A model generated the notes under the pieces. That model was not told the DNA's origin, searched no databases, and saw nothing but the letters and a program-made list of their open reading frames with translations. A program made the translations under genes and the position numbers. From positions 1 through 64,000 of the forward strand of contig JAMKCH010010151.1 of assembly GCA_023653785.1 (NCBI GenBank): a DNA stretch of 64,000 nt, read 5' to 3'. The DNA comes from Ophioderma brevispina. Lineage: Eukaryota > Echinodermata > Ophiuroidea > Amphilepidida > Ophiodermatidae. Below, in pieces: positions 12,344 to 23,780 of this stretch (positions within the stretch are counted from its first letter, which is position 1; the number at the start of each line of letters is the position of its first letter).

Positions 12344-13630
12344 CTAGAAAAGAAAATTTCAAGAATATCTATCTCCTCATCTCTAGTAAATAACAGCACA
12401 TTTTCAATGATTTTTTGGTTGCCAAAAGCAATTAGTCCTTTGCTTTAATTAAAAAACAAGGCTCTCCCAAAAACGTTGCTCCCCATCACTTGTCCATATT
12501 CAAAAATATTAAAAATAGCAACGCACTTCAATAATATGGTTTGGGCTTCACCATGGGCTTATCATATTGTCGCACCTTGGAACGTCCTTATGCATATTTA
12601 CGAAGACTGCACTTAATTTTTTTTATTTGTCATTGCATTAGCGAAGCAAACACAATAACTCTTTGATAAAGATGCAGAACCCTGGATTCGACACAAACTA
12701 GGGTAGATACGTCCTTGACACATCAACAAATGCAAACAATAGGCATATCTGGAGTGGTGTTGTACCCCCTTTTTATGAAAACACCTTTTATACTGAACTC
12801 AATATTGAACCCCCCACCCTTTTACTAACTTTTATGGGCTGTGACACTTAGTTTGGCAGTGGTTTTCTGACTACACGCGGCATCCTAGTGATATCTTGGT
12901 CCTTGAAAAGTCGTTTCTAAAAAGAACGTTCTATACACCTAATTCTACTACCCTTTCTTAACATGTCTTACACACAAAATACAAACAACATTTTGTAAAT
13001 CATTATGACAAATAATGGATTTTTTTATTTTCCCAATATAGATCCATCATGGCAAACATAATGTCCACAAACCCACCCTTTTTACAAAAGCACCCCTTAT
13101 ACCAAGAAATCCAGTATCCCATCATTTTAACCAATTTTCGATTTTAAATTACCCACCCTTTTTAAAGCGGGGTTACCACTATGATAGGTGGCAGGACATG
13201 TGGCAAGAACTCGGTGAATTAACAGATGGCCCTCCGCTGACAGGGGACTAGAATTGACTAGAAAAGCCAGTATGCCCCAAAGAAGAGGTGAAAAGAGGAT
13301 TTCATAGCAACATGGCCCCTGCCACCAAGACTAATCCAAGGACAGCTGTTTGTGGCTGAAATGCAGGGAGGCTCAATATACCTTTATATGGAAACACCAA
13401 TAATTCTAGCCATCTGCAGTCACTCTAACTCCAATTCTCTTTTCCCTGTAAAACATTTTCAGACAAATTTGGGCCAATCAAAAGATGGAATTGAGAAAAA
13501 ATTGGCAAACAGAATGTGTGACGCACATATTTTTTTTTTGTGCATGTGCAACAACAGTGGATGACACGCGAATTGCTTGTGCAACAACAACATGGTGCGC
13601 TGGGTGGAGGAAATCATGAGTACTTTAATA

Positions 13631-13788
13631 TTAGAGGCAAGGAAACTTATTGTCTTTTGTCAAAGACGCCTCAACCAGAATCGTCGGAGGTTGTGCGTGG
13701 AAGGCGAAGTCTTTGTTTCGAGCATAGCGAGGTCGTCCGCTCAAATCGGATAGTTCTGTGTCAAGCATCATAAGAGCATTTCCTGGTT
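13631..13788 (-). CDS. Candidate 3' exon of the unknown minus-strand gene (copy B)
   Basis: Starts after the acceptor-like TTTTCAGTAACCCAG in a phase that accepts the single G left by the exon ending at 14264, and reads EPGNALMMLDTELSDLSG then NKDFAFHAQPPTILVEASLT before a TAA at 13631. The related segment in copy A (9193-9490) keeps NKDFAF and VEASLTK but differs in frame elsewhere. The residues are not repeat-like. Support is moderate at best: one acceptor, matching phase and partial conservation between copies. Confidence 0.3.
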
Positions 13789-14263
13789 CTGGGTTACTGA
13801 AAATTATAAGACTTTCTTCTGATACCATATTCTAAATTGTGATGGAGTAAAATAGGGGTTAGAGGTTGTTGACATTTTTAATGCACATTCTTTGAATTGA
13901 CCAATTGAAAGTTCATTTGGAATTAAAGGGAACATTACTATTACCTATTAAATTGGAACTTTTTTCTTGTTTTCTTTTTTTGAAAAAGCAATTTCCTTAC
14001 AATAATGTTGCAAACAACAATGAGAGCAGTTACAAAATTAAAAACTTTTTTTTTTTCCATATCATTATTGACATTGGTCTACTTCTTTTCTTCCCATTTT
14101 TTTTCTATTTTTACCTTATTAAATGGTCGTTTGGGTTCAAAGCCCTGATGAACTCCCATGAATTCATGTATGGAATTAATGAAATTATAGCAGCATATTT
14201 TTTCCCCATTCTGACTTAACGTGAAATAAATAGGGTTTTAATACAAAGGATGTGCAAATTTAC

Positions 14264-16624
14264 CTGCCATAATCTCATACTGCTGTGAAGTACCTTTTCC
14301 AGCAATGTGCTCCAAGGGTAAGTGAGTATTGCGTGGGTGTCAAATGAGATGTTGTGGAGGATGGTTGGTATGAATGAGGATTTTATCTTGTAGTGGTGGA
14401 ACCGGTGAGTTTCGTTGTTGTGATGTACTCTTCGGTTGGTGTGGTAGAGGCGATTGTGGGGTGATTTGCGGTGGGTATGTGATGTAGCTGTTTGTGGTGT
14501 GTATGTTCCACTGTACCTGCTTGTAGGCTACCTTATGTTTATACTTGATAGTGTAGGGGTTGGGTGTGCTTCACATGTGGTTGTGTATGTGATTGTGGAG
14601 TGCGTTGTGTGGGGTAGATGTGTACTGACATGTTATGTTTGAGGTGGCATAATGGTGAGGTATAGCTGTTTGTGGTTGTGTATTGTTCCCCTGTCCTGCT
14701 TTGTATGCTCCTTGTATAACTTGATAGTTGAGGGTTGGGTGTGCTTCATGTGGTTGTGTATGTGATTGTGCAGTGCTTTGTGTGGGGTAGAATGTTTACT
14801 GTTGTTTTTGAGGTGGCATAAATTGTGAGTCAGCCTTGTTTGTTGGTTGTGTATGTCCCCATGTACCTGCTTGTATGCTACCTTTGGATACTTTATGTGG
14901 AGGGGTTGTGTGTGCTTCATGTGTTTTTGTATGTGATTGTGCAGTGCTTTGGGGTGGGGTAGATGTTACGTTGAATGTTGAGGTGGCATAAATGGTGAGT
15001 AGCTGTTTTGTTGTGGTGTATGTTCCACTGTACCGGCTTGTATGCTACTTGGTTATACTTGAAGTGGAGAGTGGGTTGGGTGTGCTTCATGTTTGGTTGT
15101 GTATGTGATTGGGGTGCAGTGCTTTGTGGTGGGGAGAGGCTATCTAGTTGATGTTTGAGGGTGGCGGGTACATGGAAATGATGTAGCGTTTTGGGTTGTG
15201 TATGTTCCCCTGTAACCTCTTTTATGCTACCTTTGGTTATACTTGATATTGGAGGGGTTGGGCGTGCTTCATGTGGTTGTGTATGTGGATTGTGGCAGTG
15301 CTTTGTGGTGGGGTAGATGTTACTGTTGATGTTTGAGGTGCATACTGGTGATGTAGCTGTTTGTGGTTGTGTATGTTCCACTGGTTCCCTGCTTATGCTA
15401 CCTTTGGTTATACTTGATAGTGGAGGGGTTGGGGCGTGCGTCATGTGTGTTTGGTCTGTGATTGTGCACGGCTTTTGTTGTTGGGGTTGGGTGGCTGCTG
15501 TTGATTTTTGAGGTAGGGGTACATGGTGCTCTAACAACTTTCTGTTCGGTTGGTGCTGCGCAGATGTTTGTGTGGTGTAATGTTTGTGGGGGTGTAGTTC
15601 TGCTGTGCCTGCTTGTTTGTGTGGTTTTTGTTGTATTTTGATTGTGGATGGGTTGCATGTGCTTCTTGTGAAACTGTCAAAGGTAGTGCTGCAGCTGTTG
15701 GAGTGAGTGGTGGTACCAGTTGTTGCTGTAGTGGTGTTTGTGGTGTGGCAGTTGTGATGTGTGAAATTGGACAGGTGTTATTTTGGGGTTCTGGGGAGTT
15801 AGCCATAGGTTTTGGGGAGTTAGCCATAGGTTTTGGGGAGTTAGCCATAGGTTTTGGGGAGTTAGCCATAGGTTTTGGGGAGTTAGCCATAGGTTCTGGG
15901 GAAATCGCCATTGGATCTGGGGAAATCGCCATAGGTTCTGGTGAGGGGGACAAAGACATGGAGATTGGTTCAAAAATCATGTCACATGTTTCATTGTGAG
16001 TACTATGTACATGGGTGGGTGTGATGGGTTTATTTAGATATGGGGAATGAAGTGGGTTGCATGTTGAGGGTTTGGTTGGCAAAGGAGGCCATTCCTTATC
16101 ATCTAGGGTGCTTTTCTGTTGTGTTGCCTTTGGTGGTGGATGTATTAGTGATGAAGGTAGTAATGCTACAGTTTTCAATGGATGTGGTTGTGTTTGTGAT
16201 TGTGGTTGTGTTTGTGATTGTGGTTGTGTTTGTGATTGTGGTTGTGTTTGTGATTGTGTTAGTGGAGAATGTAAGGTTACAGGTACAGATGGTTGTGAAT
16301 ATAATGGTGTAGGTGCATATGGTTGTAATGGTGAATGTAATCCTTCTGGCACAGAGGAGAAGGGTTGAGATGGTGGTGGTGGTGGTAAACAGAACGGTGC
16401 AGGTGCAAATGACAGTTGTTGTTGCTGTGGAAGTTGTGGTGGTGAATAGAATGCAGATGGCATTGGCGTGAGCGGTTGAAATGGAGATGCCATTGTGGGT
16501 GTATGTAGGTGTGTAAGTGTTGGTGGCTGTGTCATTATGTATTGCGGTGGCAACATCTCGGTACTGGGTCTACCAGGAAATGGAGCAATTACAAATACTG
16601 CAGGCCTGGGATGAAAACCTGCAA
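14264..16624 (-). CDS. Large repetitive, proline-rich exon of the unknown minus-strand gene (copy B)
   Basis: A 2.36 kb minus-strand exon from the acceptor TTTTCTTTTCTAG to the donor CAG|GTAAATTT. It is open from 16624 to about 15531, then continues through two or more one-base frame breaks. In order: AGFHPRPAVFVIAPFPGRP; a Q/P-rich stretch (LPQQQQLSFAPAP, PPPPPSQPF); five SQTQPQ repeats (about 16180-16265); DDKEWPPLPTKP (about 16070-16115); seven 7-residue repeats of PMANSPK type (about 15790-15945); a Q/T/P-rich stretch; then about six units of 58-60 codons (about 14440-15540) containing SSITKGSI, EHTQPQTAT and HTQPHEARPTPP; and a unique tail, LEHIAGKGTSQQYEIMAG. The product would be largely disordered and rich in S/T-P sites. 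No known domain was recognised. The preceding exon is at 17963; a possible following exon starts at 13788. Confidence 0.6.
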
Positions 16625-16982
16625 CTAGAAAAGAAAATTTCAAGAATTCTAATCTACTCATCTCTAGTAAATAACAGCACATTTTCAATGATTTTTTGGT
16701 TGCCAAAAGCACTTAGTCTTTGCTTTATACAGGGTCTCCAAAAACTTTGCTCCCCATCACTTGTCCATTTAAAAAATATTAAAAATACAAAATCAAGTTT
16801 TTACTTTCTCCTGTGGAGAGTATGATAGTGGTATGTTGTCTTTAATCCATGCTCGTTGTAAAAAATTCATAATGTCAACGTTTTCTTGGACGGATTGCGG
16901 TTGGATGGATTATGCAGCAAAATCTTGCATAGTTTGGATCAACATTTTGTTTCATTTTTTTTTCTGGATGAGCTAGAGCAGT

Positions 16983-17290
16983 CAAACTCAGACTGTATAT
17001 TGAAGGGGGCCAGCCCCTAGTAACCATGTAATTCAATCCCCAGGTCCTCCCCTAGGGCTGACGGGGTGTGGAAATATAAGCATTTTGCCATCTATTCTAC
17101 ATGAGTTAGAATAGCCAAACTTACATAGAGTGCAAGCCCCTACTTATCATGTAATTCTTCCCCATGGTGCTCCCCTCGGTCTGACAACGGATTGGGACCA
17201 TTCCTGCATTTACCAATTAAATGGCCATTCTTTAATTTACCATTTAAAGTACATTCCAATCAGAGGGCAAAATGCCCCTTGAAATGAAAC
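16983..17290 (+). repeat. Dispersed repeat shared with 25560-25890
   Basis: GATGAGCTAGA, CAAACT, CAAGCCCCTA, ACCATGTAATTCA, CCCC..GG.CTGACGGG and CCTGCATTTACCAATTAAATGG recur in the same order at 25560-25890. Parts of the unit also recur within 17100-17280, so it is itself partly tandem. Confidence 0.65.
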
Positions 17291-17927
17291 AGAAGAACTT
17301 AGAAGCAAGTGGTGTATGTATATTTGTGATCCGCTATAGTTGATGGGCAAAATAGATGGGGGAATTTCTGTAACCTGACCCTATCTGACACACTTATGAA
17401 TTTGGAAATCCTTCACGGAATAAAGCACAGGTTTATTCATAAGCACAGGTTTATTTCTGAATTCATAAGTGTGTTTCAGAAAAAAGTATGTCAGATGGCA
17501 GGTTACAAAAACTCTGAAGTAGAATTTTGATAATGCTCCACTTGATCTCTTTAACAAGTCTGGAAAAGGAAAGTGAAAACTTAAATTTTCTGTTGTCCTA
17601 AAGAGAAGCATGCTTTGATATACTGTCATGCATAACAGAATATCCATGTAATGACAGCATTTCCAGCTTATTCACTTCATGTGTGGTTTAATAAGCATTT
17701 TAAATAATTATGCAAAATTCACGGTTTCAACCAAAAATTGTAGGCATATTTTCAGGAAATCCTGTGTCTCAATTGGCTCTATGTTATTTTAAAAACTTAA
17801 TAGTGAAATACTTTACTGTAATTTTCTCATGCATCTATAATAAGCCTGACATGTTTAATCAATCAATTTTGAATTATTAACATATTTGAAGAATAAATAC
17901 CTGTATTCTGTGTGGGTTGCATAATAC

Positions 17928-17963
17928 CTGATGTAGGTACAACATGGAATGGTCTGTTAGGAT
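17928..17963 (-). CDS. 36-bp micro-exon of the unknown minus-strand gene
   Basis: Framed by an excellent acceptor, CTTTGATTTTTCAG, and the donor GTATTATG. It encodes PNRPFHVVPTS in phase 1-in, phase 1-out. The trailing G plus TT from the large exon at 16624 makes Val, continuing as VAGFHPRPAVFVIAPF. The 36-base length is a multiple of three, so skipping the exon would not break the frame. Confidence 0.6.
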
Positions 17964-18187
17964 CTGAAAAATCAAAGTGAAAAACAAGCAAACATGACAA
18001 TTAAAAGTAATAGATTAGCTCATTTTGAAGAGCGCCCCTCTTTTTAGAGGGAGGAGAGGGAATGAATGTGTGTCGGCATTACATATAATATAAAGTTCAA
18101 TGTACAAAGTAAAGAATGCCGTAATTTATTATGTTAAGACGGGGTAGAATAAACACTACCTCATCTGATTAATACTATACTTGTGGA

Positions 18188-18215
18188 TTTTTTTTTTTTT
18201 TTTTTTTTTATTAAA

Positions 18216-18248
<33 letters not shown>
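18188..18248 (+). repeat. Adjacent poly-T and poly-G runs
   Basis: About 20 T followed, after ATTAAA, by about 31 G. Homopolymers this long are unstable and also error-prone in sequencing. The poly-G is the variable start of the dispersed repeat at 18210-18470. Confidence 0.8.
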
Positions 18249-18249
<1 letters not shown>

Positions 18250-18470
18250 ATATATCCCCCAATATTTTGATGAGGGGGATGGTCAATACATTCCCCCCCC
18301 CCATGTTGATGCCCGTTCATGTGTTTTAGACCAAAAATAACCTCATATTTTACCATATAGTTTAAAAATATGGTATACTTGCACACACTTCGCACGCATT
18401 TTGTTCTAATTACAATTACATTAAGCGATTTTAGCTTCTAAATGGCAAAATTTTTAGCGCGATTTGCACG
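18210..18470 (-). repeat. Dispersed repeat, inverted relative to 34440-34660
   Basis: Reverse-complement match to 34440-34660 covering GGGGTATATNCCCCCAATATT, TTTTGATGAGGGGGATGGTC, CATGTGTTT, a run matching TAATTACAATTACATTAA, and CAAAATTTTTA. Confidence 0.7.
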
Positions 18471-18845
18471 CACATGTACTAGTCATGGATCTTTTTAGCA
18501 AACCCTTTTTCATTCATAAATATTGTCATCAACTCATCCCCCATATCAAAAAGAAATTTACACCACTGATTTAAACCCTTTTGAAACATATCCAGCTTAT
18601 CACCACAACTTTTATTTAGTTACTTCAGGTTAACCCCTATGAGGTCTTCGAATTATACTTATATCCTATAGAATTTCCAGGGTAAGGATGCCAAAATTGC
18701 ATCATCAAGACAACAGGTCAATTTTTTCTATAAACCAAAACATTTTGTGCTGACTCTTTTGCAAGGTCATATGGGCTGCCCTACCGACTATTATAGAGCT
18801 TGGCTGTTTTTCACAGTGATTAGTACATGACAAGCATTATATTAA

Positions 18846-19723
18846 AGAGACACTGGCACATTTGAAAAATAGTGCACCCTCAAGATTTTCAAAATCGATA
18901 TTTTTGCATGGTTATAAAGCTTCTATATACTCACCTGAAATGACTAAGACTAAATCAGCGTCCTTATGGATAAACAGAATGATTTTTAATTAATGTCGCC
19001 GGTGACATTAATTCAGCAGACGACGGAAATGGTATTTACACAAGAAAAAGCATGCCGTATGCATGTTCCCAGGGCATGCACCCTGTTTAACGGGTCTGTG
19101 ACCTTTGTGGTTTTAATATCAATGAGTACGAGTCTATGATATTCAGTAATACCCACACAATTTGTTGATTAAATTTATGGAATACTTAAAGGGGGCGTGT
19201 TCCCCGATCGTCTTTGGGACCCCCTGATTTTACCCAGGAAGTGGGAAGTAGTATTCGATTTTGATTCAGATGAAAGGCTGTGTATTTTTCTCATTGTCAT
19301 CCGAAATTTTAGCCTTCAAATCATTTCATTCCCAATATAGACAAAAAACACCGTGTTAGTAGTTTAACAATATTATTAGAACAGTATTGAATAGGGCTTT
19401 GCAATATGAATATGCTTCTGATACCATCCAAACACCGAGCAAAGTTTGTTTCAATGGTACTGTGGGGAGTGTCTGCAAGGGTCAAGCTCTCATATCAATT
19501 AGAGAACACAAAGAATAAATAGGGAACAAGCACCTTTTAAAAAAGTAGCCTACCAATACCTGAAGTCTGAACCTCGTATTAACGTCCCTATTGTTTTGAG
19601 TATGTTCTTTTTATGTTAAAATTATATCTCTATTCTTCAAGAACCTATAGACATCCCAGTGATGAGAGCAAATGACGAAAAGAAATTTATATTTTGTGGG
19701 AAAATGTGCCAGTGCCGAGCTCT
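18846..19723. mobile_element. TTAA-flanked MITE (piggyBac-type target), interrupted by a second element
   Basis: Flanked by TTAA at 18842-18845 and 19724-19727. The terminal inverted repeats are AGAGACACTGGCACATTT and, read inward from the right, AGAGCTCGGCACTGGCAC. Without the nested insertion (347 bp plus one TTAA) the length is 527 bp, close to its relatives at 45990-46496 (507 bp) and 50822-51346 (525 bp), which share internal sequence. No transposase frame is present. TTAA target duplication is the hallmark of piggyBac-superfamily transposition. Confidence 0.85.
19190..19536. mobile_element. Nested TTAA-flanked MITE (347 bp)
   Basis: Flanked by TTAA at 19186-19189 and 19537-19540. Ends are AGGGGGCGTGTTCCC and, inverted, AAGGTGCTTGTTCCC (12 of 15 match). 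The sibling element at 45990-46496 has the uninterrupted site ACCTTAAGAGTTACC at the corresponding point (about 46325-46331), so the insertion and duplicated target can be read directly. Confidence 0.8.
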
Positions 19724-19839
19724 TTAAATACCATGATTGTTTTTAAAAATATATTGGTGCTCTCCAGTAAAATCTCTGAGGTAAGGAATGTGGTCAGGTT
19801 TATGGAAGGGGTCACATTAAGCTTGGCAGCAGGGGTGTT

Positions 19840-20140
19840 TTGAATCAATCAATGGTGCATAAGCAATGTTCCTATATATACGTAATAAAACACAGGTCAG
19901 TACCTTAGGACAAGGTATTCCAAAAGTTTAAGAACCACAAATATTTCATAATCATGCACAAAAAATTCCCTAGCACTCTAACACTTGGTGGCTAAAATGA
20001 GCATTAAGTCAGGGTTTTCATGTGGTAAAGAGTAGGCTTTTTATGTGATATCACATGACCCTATTGAGGGTGAAATTCCCAAAACTGGAGCAGTGTGGGA
20101 TTGACTCCAATAACCCTGATTTGAGCGATTCTTCCATTCT
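19840..20140 (+). repeat. Dispersed repeat shared with 25020-25300
   Basis: TTTAAG.A.CACAAA, TTCATAATCATG, CTAGC, GGCTAAAAT, AGTC.GGGTTTTCATGT, TCACATGACC.TATTG, TTCCCAAA and GGGAT.GACTC recur in order at 25020-25300. Confidence 0.7.
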
Positions 20141-20389
20141 TTGTGTTTGCAAGAGGGCTATACACATTTGCTTTGGTAGTGTGGTGTGTGTCTATGTGAG
20201 TGTGTATGATCCTACAAAGCGTCGGTTTGTCGTCCGTCGTTCGTTCGTGAATAAAAAGAGTGTGTGTCTGTGGTAAAAAAAAGGTTGACCCCCCACAAGA
20301 ACGTATATATATAATTGCCACTTATTTCCATAACCATGAACACATTTTATTATCCACGCCCGAACCAAGTCGGACAGGAATTATGAAAT

Positions 20390-20900
20390 GAGCAGCGTCC
20401 ATCGTTCGTCCGTGATAAAAATGTTAAAACCCATGTTGTATGCGATTTATCTGCAGTTCCGTAAGGCAACAATGATTTAACTTGGTTGAAAGAAGCGGTT
20501 GGATGAGTTCTCGACTCTGATTAGATTTTGGGCGGGTAAAATATGCTATCTAATTTGCATATTTATGAAAATTTTCCTACAGGCTTGTGCACAAGTCTTC
20601 TGGAGAGTTCGTAAGGCATATAATGATGTTGTAACTTGTGGAAGGAAGGGGCTGAAGTGGTCTCAACCTGCTTAGATTTTGAGCATTATTTCGGGTGCTA
20701 ATTAATATGCAAAAAATCAGTTAATGCTATATTTTGAAAACGGTACAAGCAGATACTCAAATACTGCACTGCATGAAAGCCTATCATGGGGACACATCTT
20801 GTTTGCAATTTGGAAAGTATTGTGATATATGTGCTGAGGTTGAAAATGAAGCTAATTAATTCATAAGTGTATCTTGAAACAGTAGTCGGATAAGCAAAAT
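20390..20900 (+). repeat. Copy of the CTTGTGTACAAGTC / TTAATATGCAAA repeat family
   Basis: Contains GGCTTGTGCACAAGTCTTCTGGAG, TTCGTAAGGC.TATAATGATG, TAACTTG.TGGA, CTAATTAATATGCAAA and GCATGAAAGCCTATCATGG, all shared with the larger array at 31960-33110. The element mixes a short palindrome (CTTGTGTACAAG) with AT-rich blocks. Confidence 0.7.
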
Positions 20901-20924
20901 TCTTTCTATGAGATTACTATGCCA

Positions 20925-21045
20925 TAGGGGAGGGGGTGGGTGTTGCGGGGGGCTGGGAGGGGGTGGGGTGTTGCGGGGGTGCTGGGGAGGAAGGGGTGGG
21001 TGTTGCGGGGGGTTGGGGAGGGAGGGGGTTGGGTGTTTAGTTTGC
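20925..21045 (+). repeat. G-rich minisatellite, about 37 bp unit, 3 copies
   Basis: Repeats of GGGGTGGGTGTTGCGGGGGG separated by CTGGGAGG or TTGGGGAGG. It has the same GGTGTT-plus-G-run motif as 4850-5190 and 33160-34190. Confidence 0.75.
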
Positions 21046-22071
21046 ATTATTGCATGTTAGTGATCGCGACAGTCGCCGGGGACGTATTTTAAGCATCACA
21101 TAAATACGAGTTCGCCTTGTTTTCAAGTATTCTCAAGTAATTGATAGTTATAAGATTGGTGTTTGTTGTTATGGTTAAAGATATCAAAATCATACAATTT
21201 TTTATTTCGCTGCTGTGTCAGCAAAAACAAAAAGGTGGCAGGTTTGCATAGCCCAGCCTGGTGGTTCGAGGGGGCAATTTCCCGGTAGGTGGCAACAAAT
21301 GTCCGATCACAAGCGGAAATTTCCCGGTCGCAGGGCAAAGACTCCAAAACGGGCTGATTTTAACATAATATCCGTGTTTTATTCCCGATTTCCCCTCAAG
21401 ATGTTTTTTAGATGGGGCACTCTGCCCCTTTGCCCATCTGGCTAAGCCACTGACAGGTGGTTCGCAACAACACTCTTTTGTTGAAATATTTCTAGAAATA
21501 CTACGTCTCCACTTTCATTAATTTTTCTAGAAGAAACTACAACTTCCTTGGTGCTGAATAAGGTATTATCATATGAAAGGAAATCTAATTTAGAAAATTC
21601 TCACATAAGATTTTGCAGATTTAGTTTCCTATTTGAAATGAATAGGTGGTTCTTAATTATCCCTAAATTATTTTCCTTTAAAATAATTTCTGGTAAAGAA
21701 GAAATAAACCCTTGATTAAAAAGAAGCCAAACATTAATTTAGGTATTTGTTTATACACACATCACTAAAGTTTCAGCTTAAAAGCACCTTCCATTTAGGG
21801 GATGGGAAAAAATATTTATTGTAAAATTAGGGAATTTTTAAATTTATTACTGCGGCTTGCATGTCGCATGGTACGCACTGCATTACGCAGCGTGACGATC
21901 ACGAGCATTCCTTGGTTACTTGGATTGAAACATTTGTTTTTCAAGAGGGGTGTGTTAAATTATTTAAATGAATAAAAAAGATGATGTACAGAAATATTGT
22001 TGACAAATAAAATTATGTCAATAAAAGCAAACAACACATTCTAATAAGAATGAGAATAGAAGATGAGTTGT

Positions 22072-22210
22072 TGTTTGGCCATCGTAGATGGTGTCATAAT
22101 GGGATGGGGAATCCCCTATTTATGCGTGGTGGATACCGGCGCGCCGGCATCCACCACTCAATATATGGATGCCCATCCATTATGATGACACCATCTAAGA
22201 TGGCCAAACA
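22072..22210. mobile_element. Fold-back element (MITE-like), 139 bp
   Basis: Starts TGTTTGGCCATC and ends with its complement GGCCAAACA. The arms share ATGGTGTCAT..AATG and GTGGTGGAT and meet at the perfect palindrome CCGGCGCGCCGG (22136-22147). RNA or single-stranded DNA would form one long hairpin. Non-coding. Confidence 0.75.
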
Positions 22211-22219
22211 AAAAAATAT

Positions 22220-23780
22220 CATATTTTATTTCTAAAATGTAAGATGAAAGAAGAAATAGCCTAAGCCTTTTTATTAGATACCACAATTTGGTTAATATGT
22301 GTCTATGATGAAGTTTCTGAATAACAGAGTGGCCGCGAGCTTTGACAGTGCTATCGTTTTGAGTTACCCCTCCCCTTCGGTACAACAAAACACAGCACCT
22401 TTAAGGTCTAACTATATGAGATTTAAGAAAATGATGGTTGTGGTCGAAATATTGGTGCAGGGATGATTTCTAGGCCAAAAATGATTTCGGGCTGCCATTA
22501 AGCGAAATGAGTTGTTAAAATTTTTTTTAAAGTAAAAATATTACCATCTTATTTTTATGGATATCCTTTTTGTATTGATGTAGGTTTTATATAGATACAT
22601 GGAGAAAGGGTTCAGGTAATATCGGGTGGGACATGTGATAAAGGATGTTTTTTTAGGAAAAAGATTTTGGGGCTAAATTCTCGACCTTTATTTATTTGAA
22701 TATATTGTATAAAAACGAAATCTAATATAAAATGTCAGAGATTGATAGTAATGCATAAGGATTAAAATTGTTGCTAAGAAATAAATAAATCTGGAGTTTC
22801 TACGTTTTTAGCTACAAAAACGTGCCACAAAGGTTTTGACCACAACAGAATTTTTTTAAATTATTTATTACTATCTTTCGATTAGAAGTGGTTGCATTTT
22901 GGGTACCGAGAGGAGGGTTGTCGACAATTTTGCATCCAAACCGCTCCACTAAATAGCTAACATAAGCCGTCCAACGAAAGGATGAGGTAGGCTAGTACAA
23001 AAAAATCTTTTCATGTTCTAAGATTATATCTGAAATTCAGATTGGGATGAGAAACCAAAACAAATTTAATTTTCTTAGTTGCATAACTCAATGAGTGGGG
23101 TGGTTTGCGTGGTCTAGTTTGGGTTTGGTCTGGTTGGGGTAGGTGTTGTGTATGGCTGAAGGCATGTTGTTATGTTGTGTCTGTGTTGTACAACTGGGCA
23201 AATTTGTTCCATACAAATTTTTACAATTCCATCTGTCTATAAGTGTATTTTCCCAAGCCGATCTTTCCAACCATGTGACCAACCCGTTCCATTAAGCATG
23301 GGGAAGGGAGGCTAATTACCAAGGAAAATGTCAATAGAATTATTGACTGTGAAATACAGGCCTCCACAAAAAATAATTACGTGAACCCTACCATTGTACG
23401 TGACATTAACATTCATGTTACATCAGACTGTCCCTGATTGATTCCATTTACTCTACTCACCGCCTGCTTGATCTCATGAAAAGAAAGTAAGTAAACAATA
23501 CATGTGCCTCGGCAATGATGGTAACTAGCCACATTCCATTGATGTTTTAAAAGATTATAGCTTTTGTGATTCCATTCACTTGCCGATTTCACAGGTCACA
23601 ATTTCAAAGCCTTTTCATTACACACTAATACGCAAAATAATGATTCGATTCCCGGCTCTTTTAAATTGAACATTCAAAATAGCTGCTCATTAATTCAAAA
23701 GGTATTCAAGAATTGGTCGGTGTAATGGGGTTGAAAGGCAGCTTATACTTATTTACAGGACAGTATACCTGTCAGATTAT
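22220..23780. other. Unassigned stretch, intron or intergenic
   Basis: Lies between the micro-exon at 17.9 kb and the exons at 23.9 kb of the minus-strand gene, so it is probably intron. A TTGGTTGGTC/GTTGTGT-rich pyrimidine-poor patch occurs at 23090-23200. No exon with convincing splice sites was found. Confidence 0.4.

Larger units (their letters stand above)
8245..12517. repeat. Tandem duplication, unit A (about 4.27 kb)
   Basis: Direct near-copy of 12518-16782. The units begin near ACGCACTTCA...GGGCTTCACCA and end near CTCCCCATCACTTGTCCA followed by AAAAATATTAAAAATA. Internal order is identical: TATTGTCGCACC, TTCTAAACATGTCTTACACA, GGACATGTGGCAAGA, candidate exon, large repetitive exon. 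The copies differ by very frequent short indels and rarer substitutions. One unit abuts the next. Confidence 0.85.
12518..16782. repeat. Tandem duplication, unit B (about 4.27 kb)
   Basis: Second unit. Its large exon is the more intact one and lies next to the upstream exons of the same gene. The right end merges into single-copy sequence after about 16782. Confidence 0.85.

Noticed and set aside
15790..15945. CRISPR-like regular direct repeats
   Set aside because: 21-bp units are contiguous with no spacers and are in frame within an exon of an animal gene.
23088..23282. Minus-strand frame with Asn/Thr/His/Pro-rich end as a further exon of the unknown gene
   Set aside because: No acceptable donor or acceptor in phase; the C/A-rich patch is simple-sequence-like.
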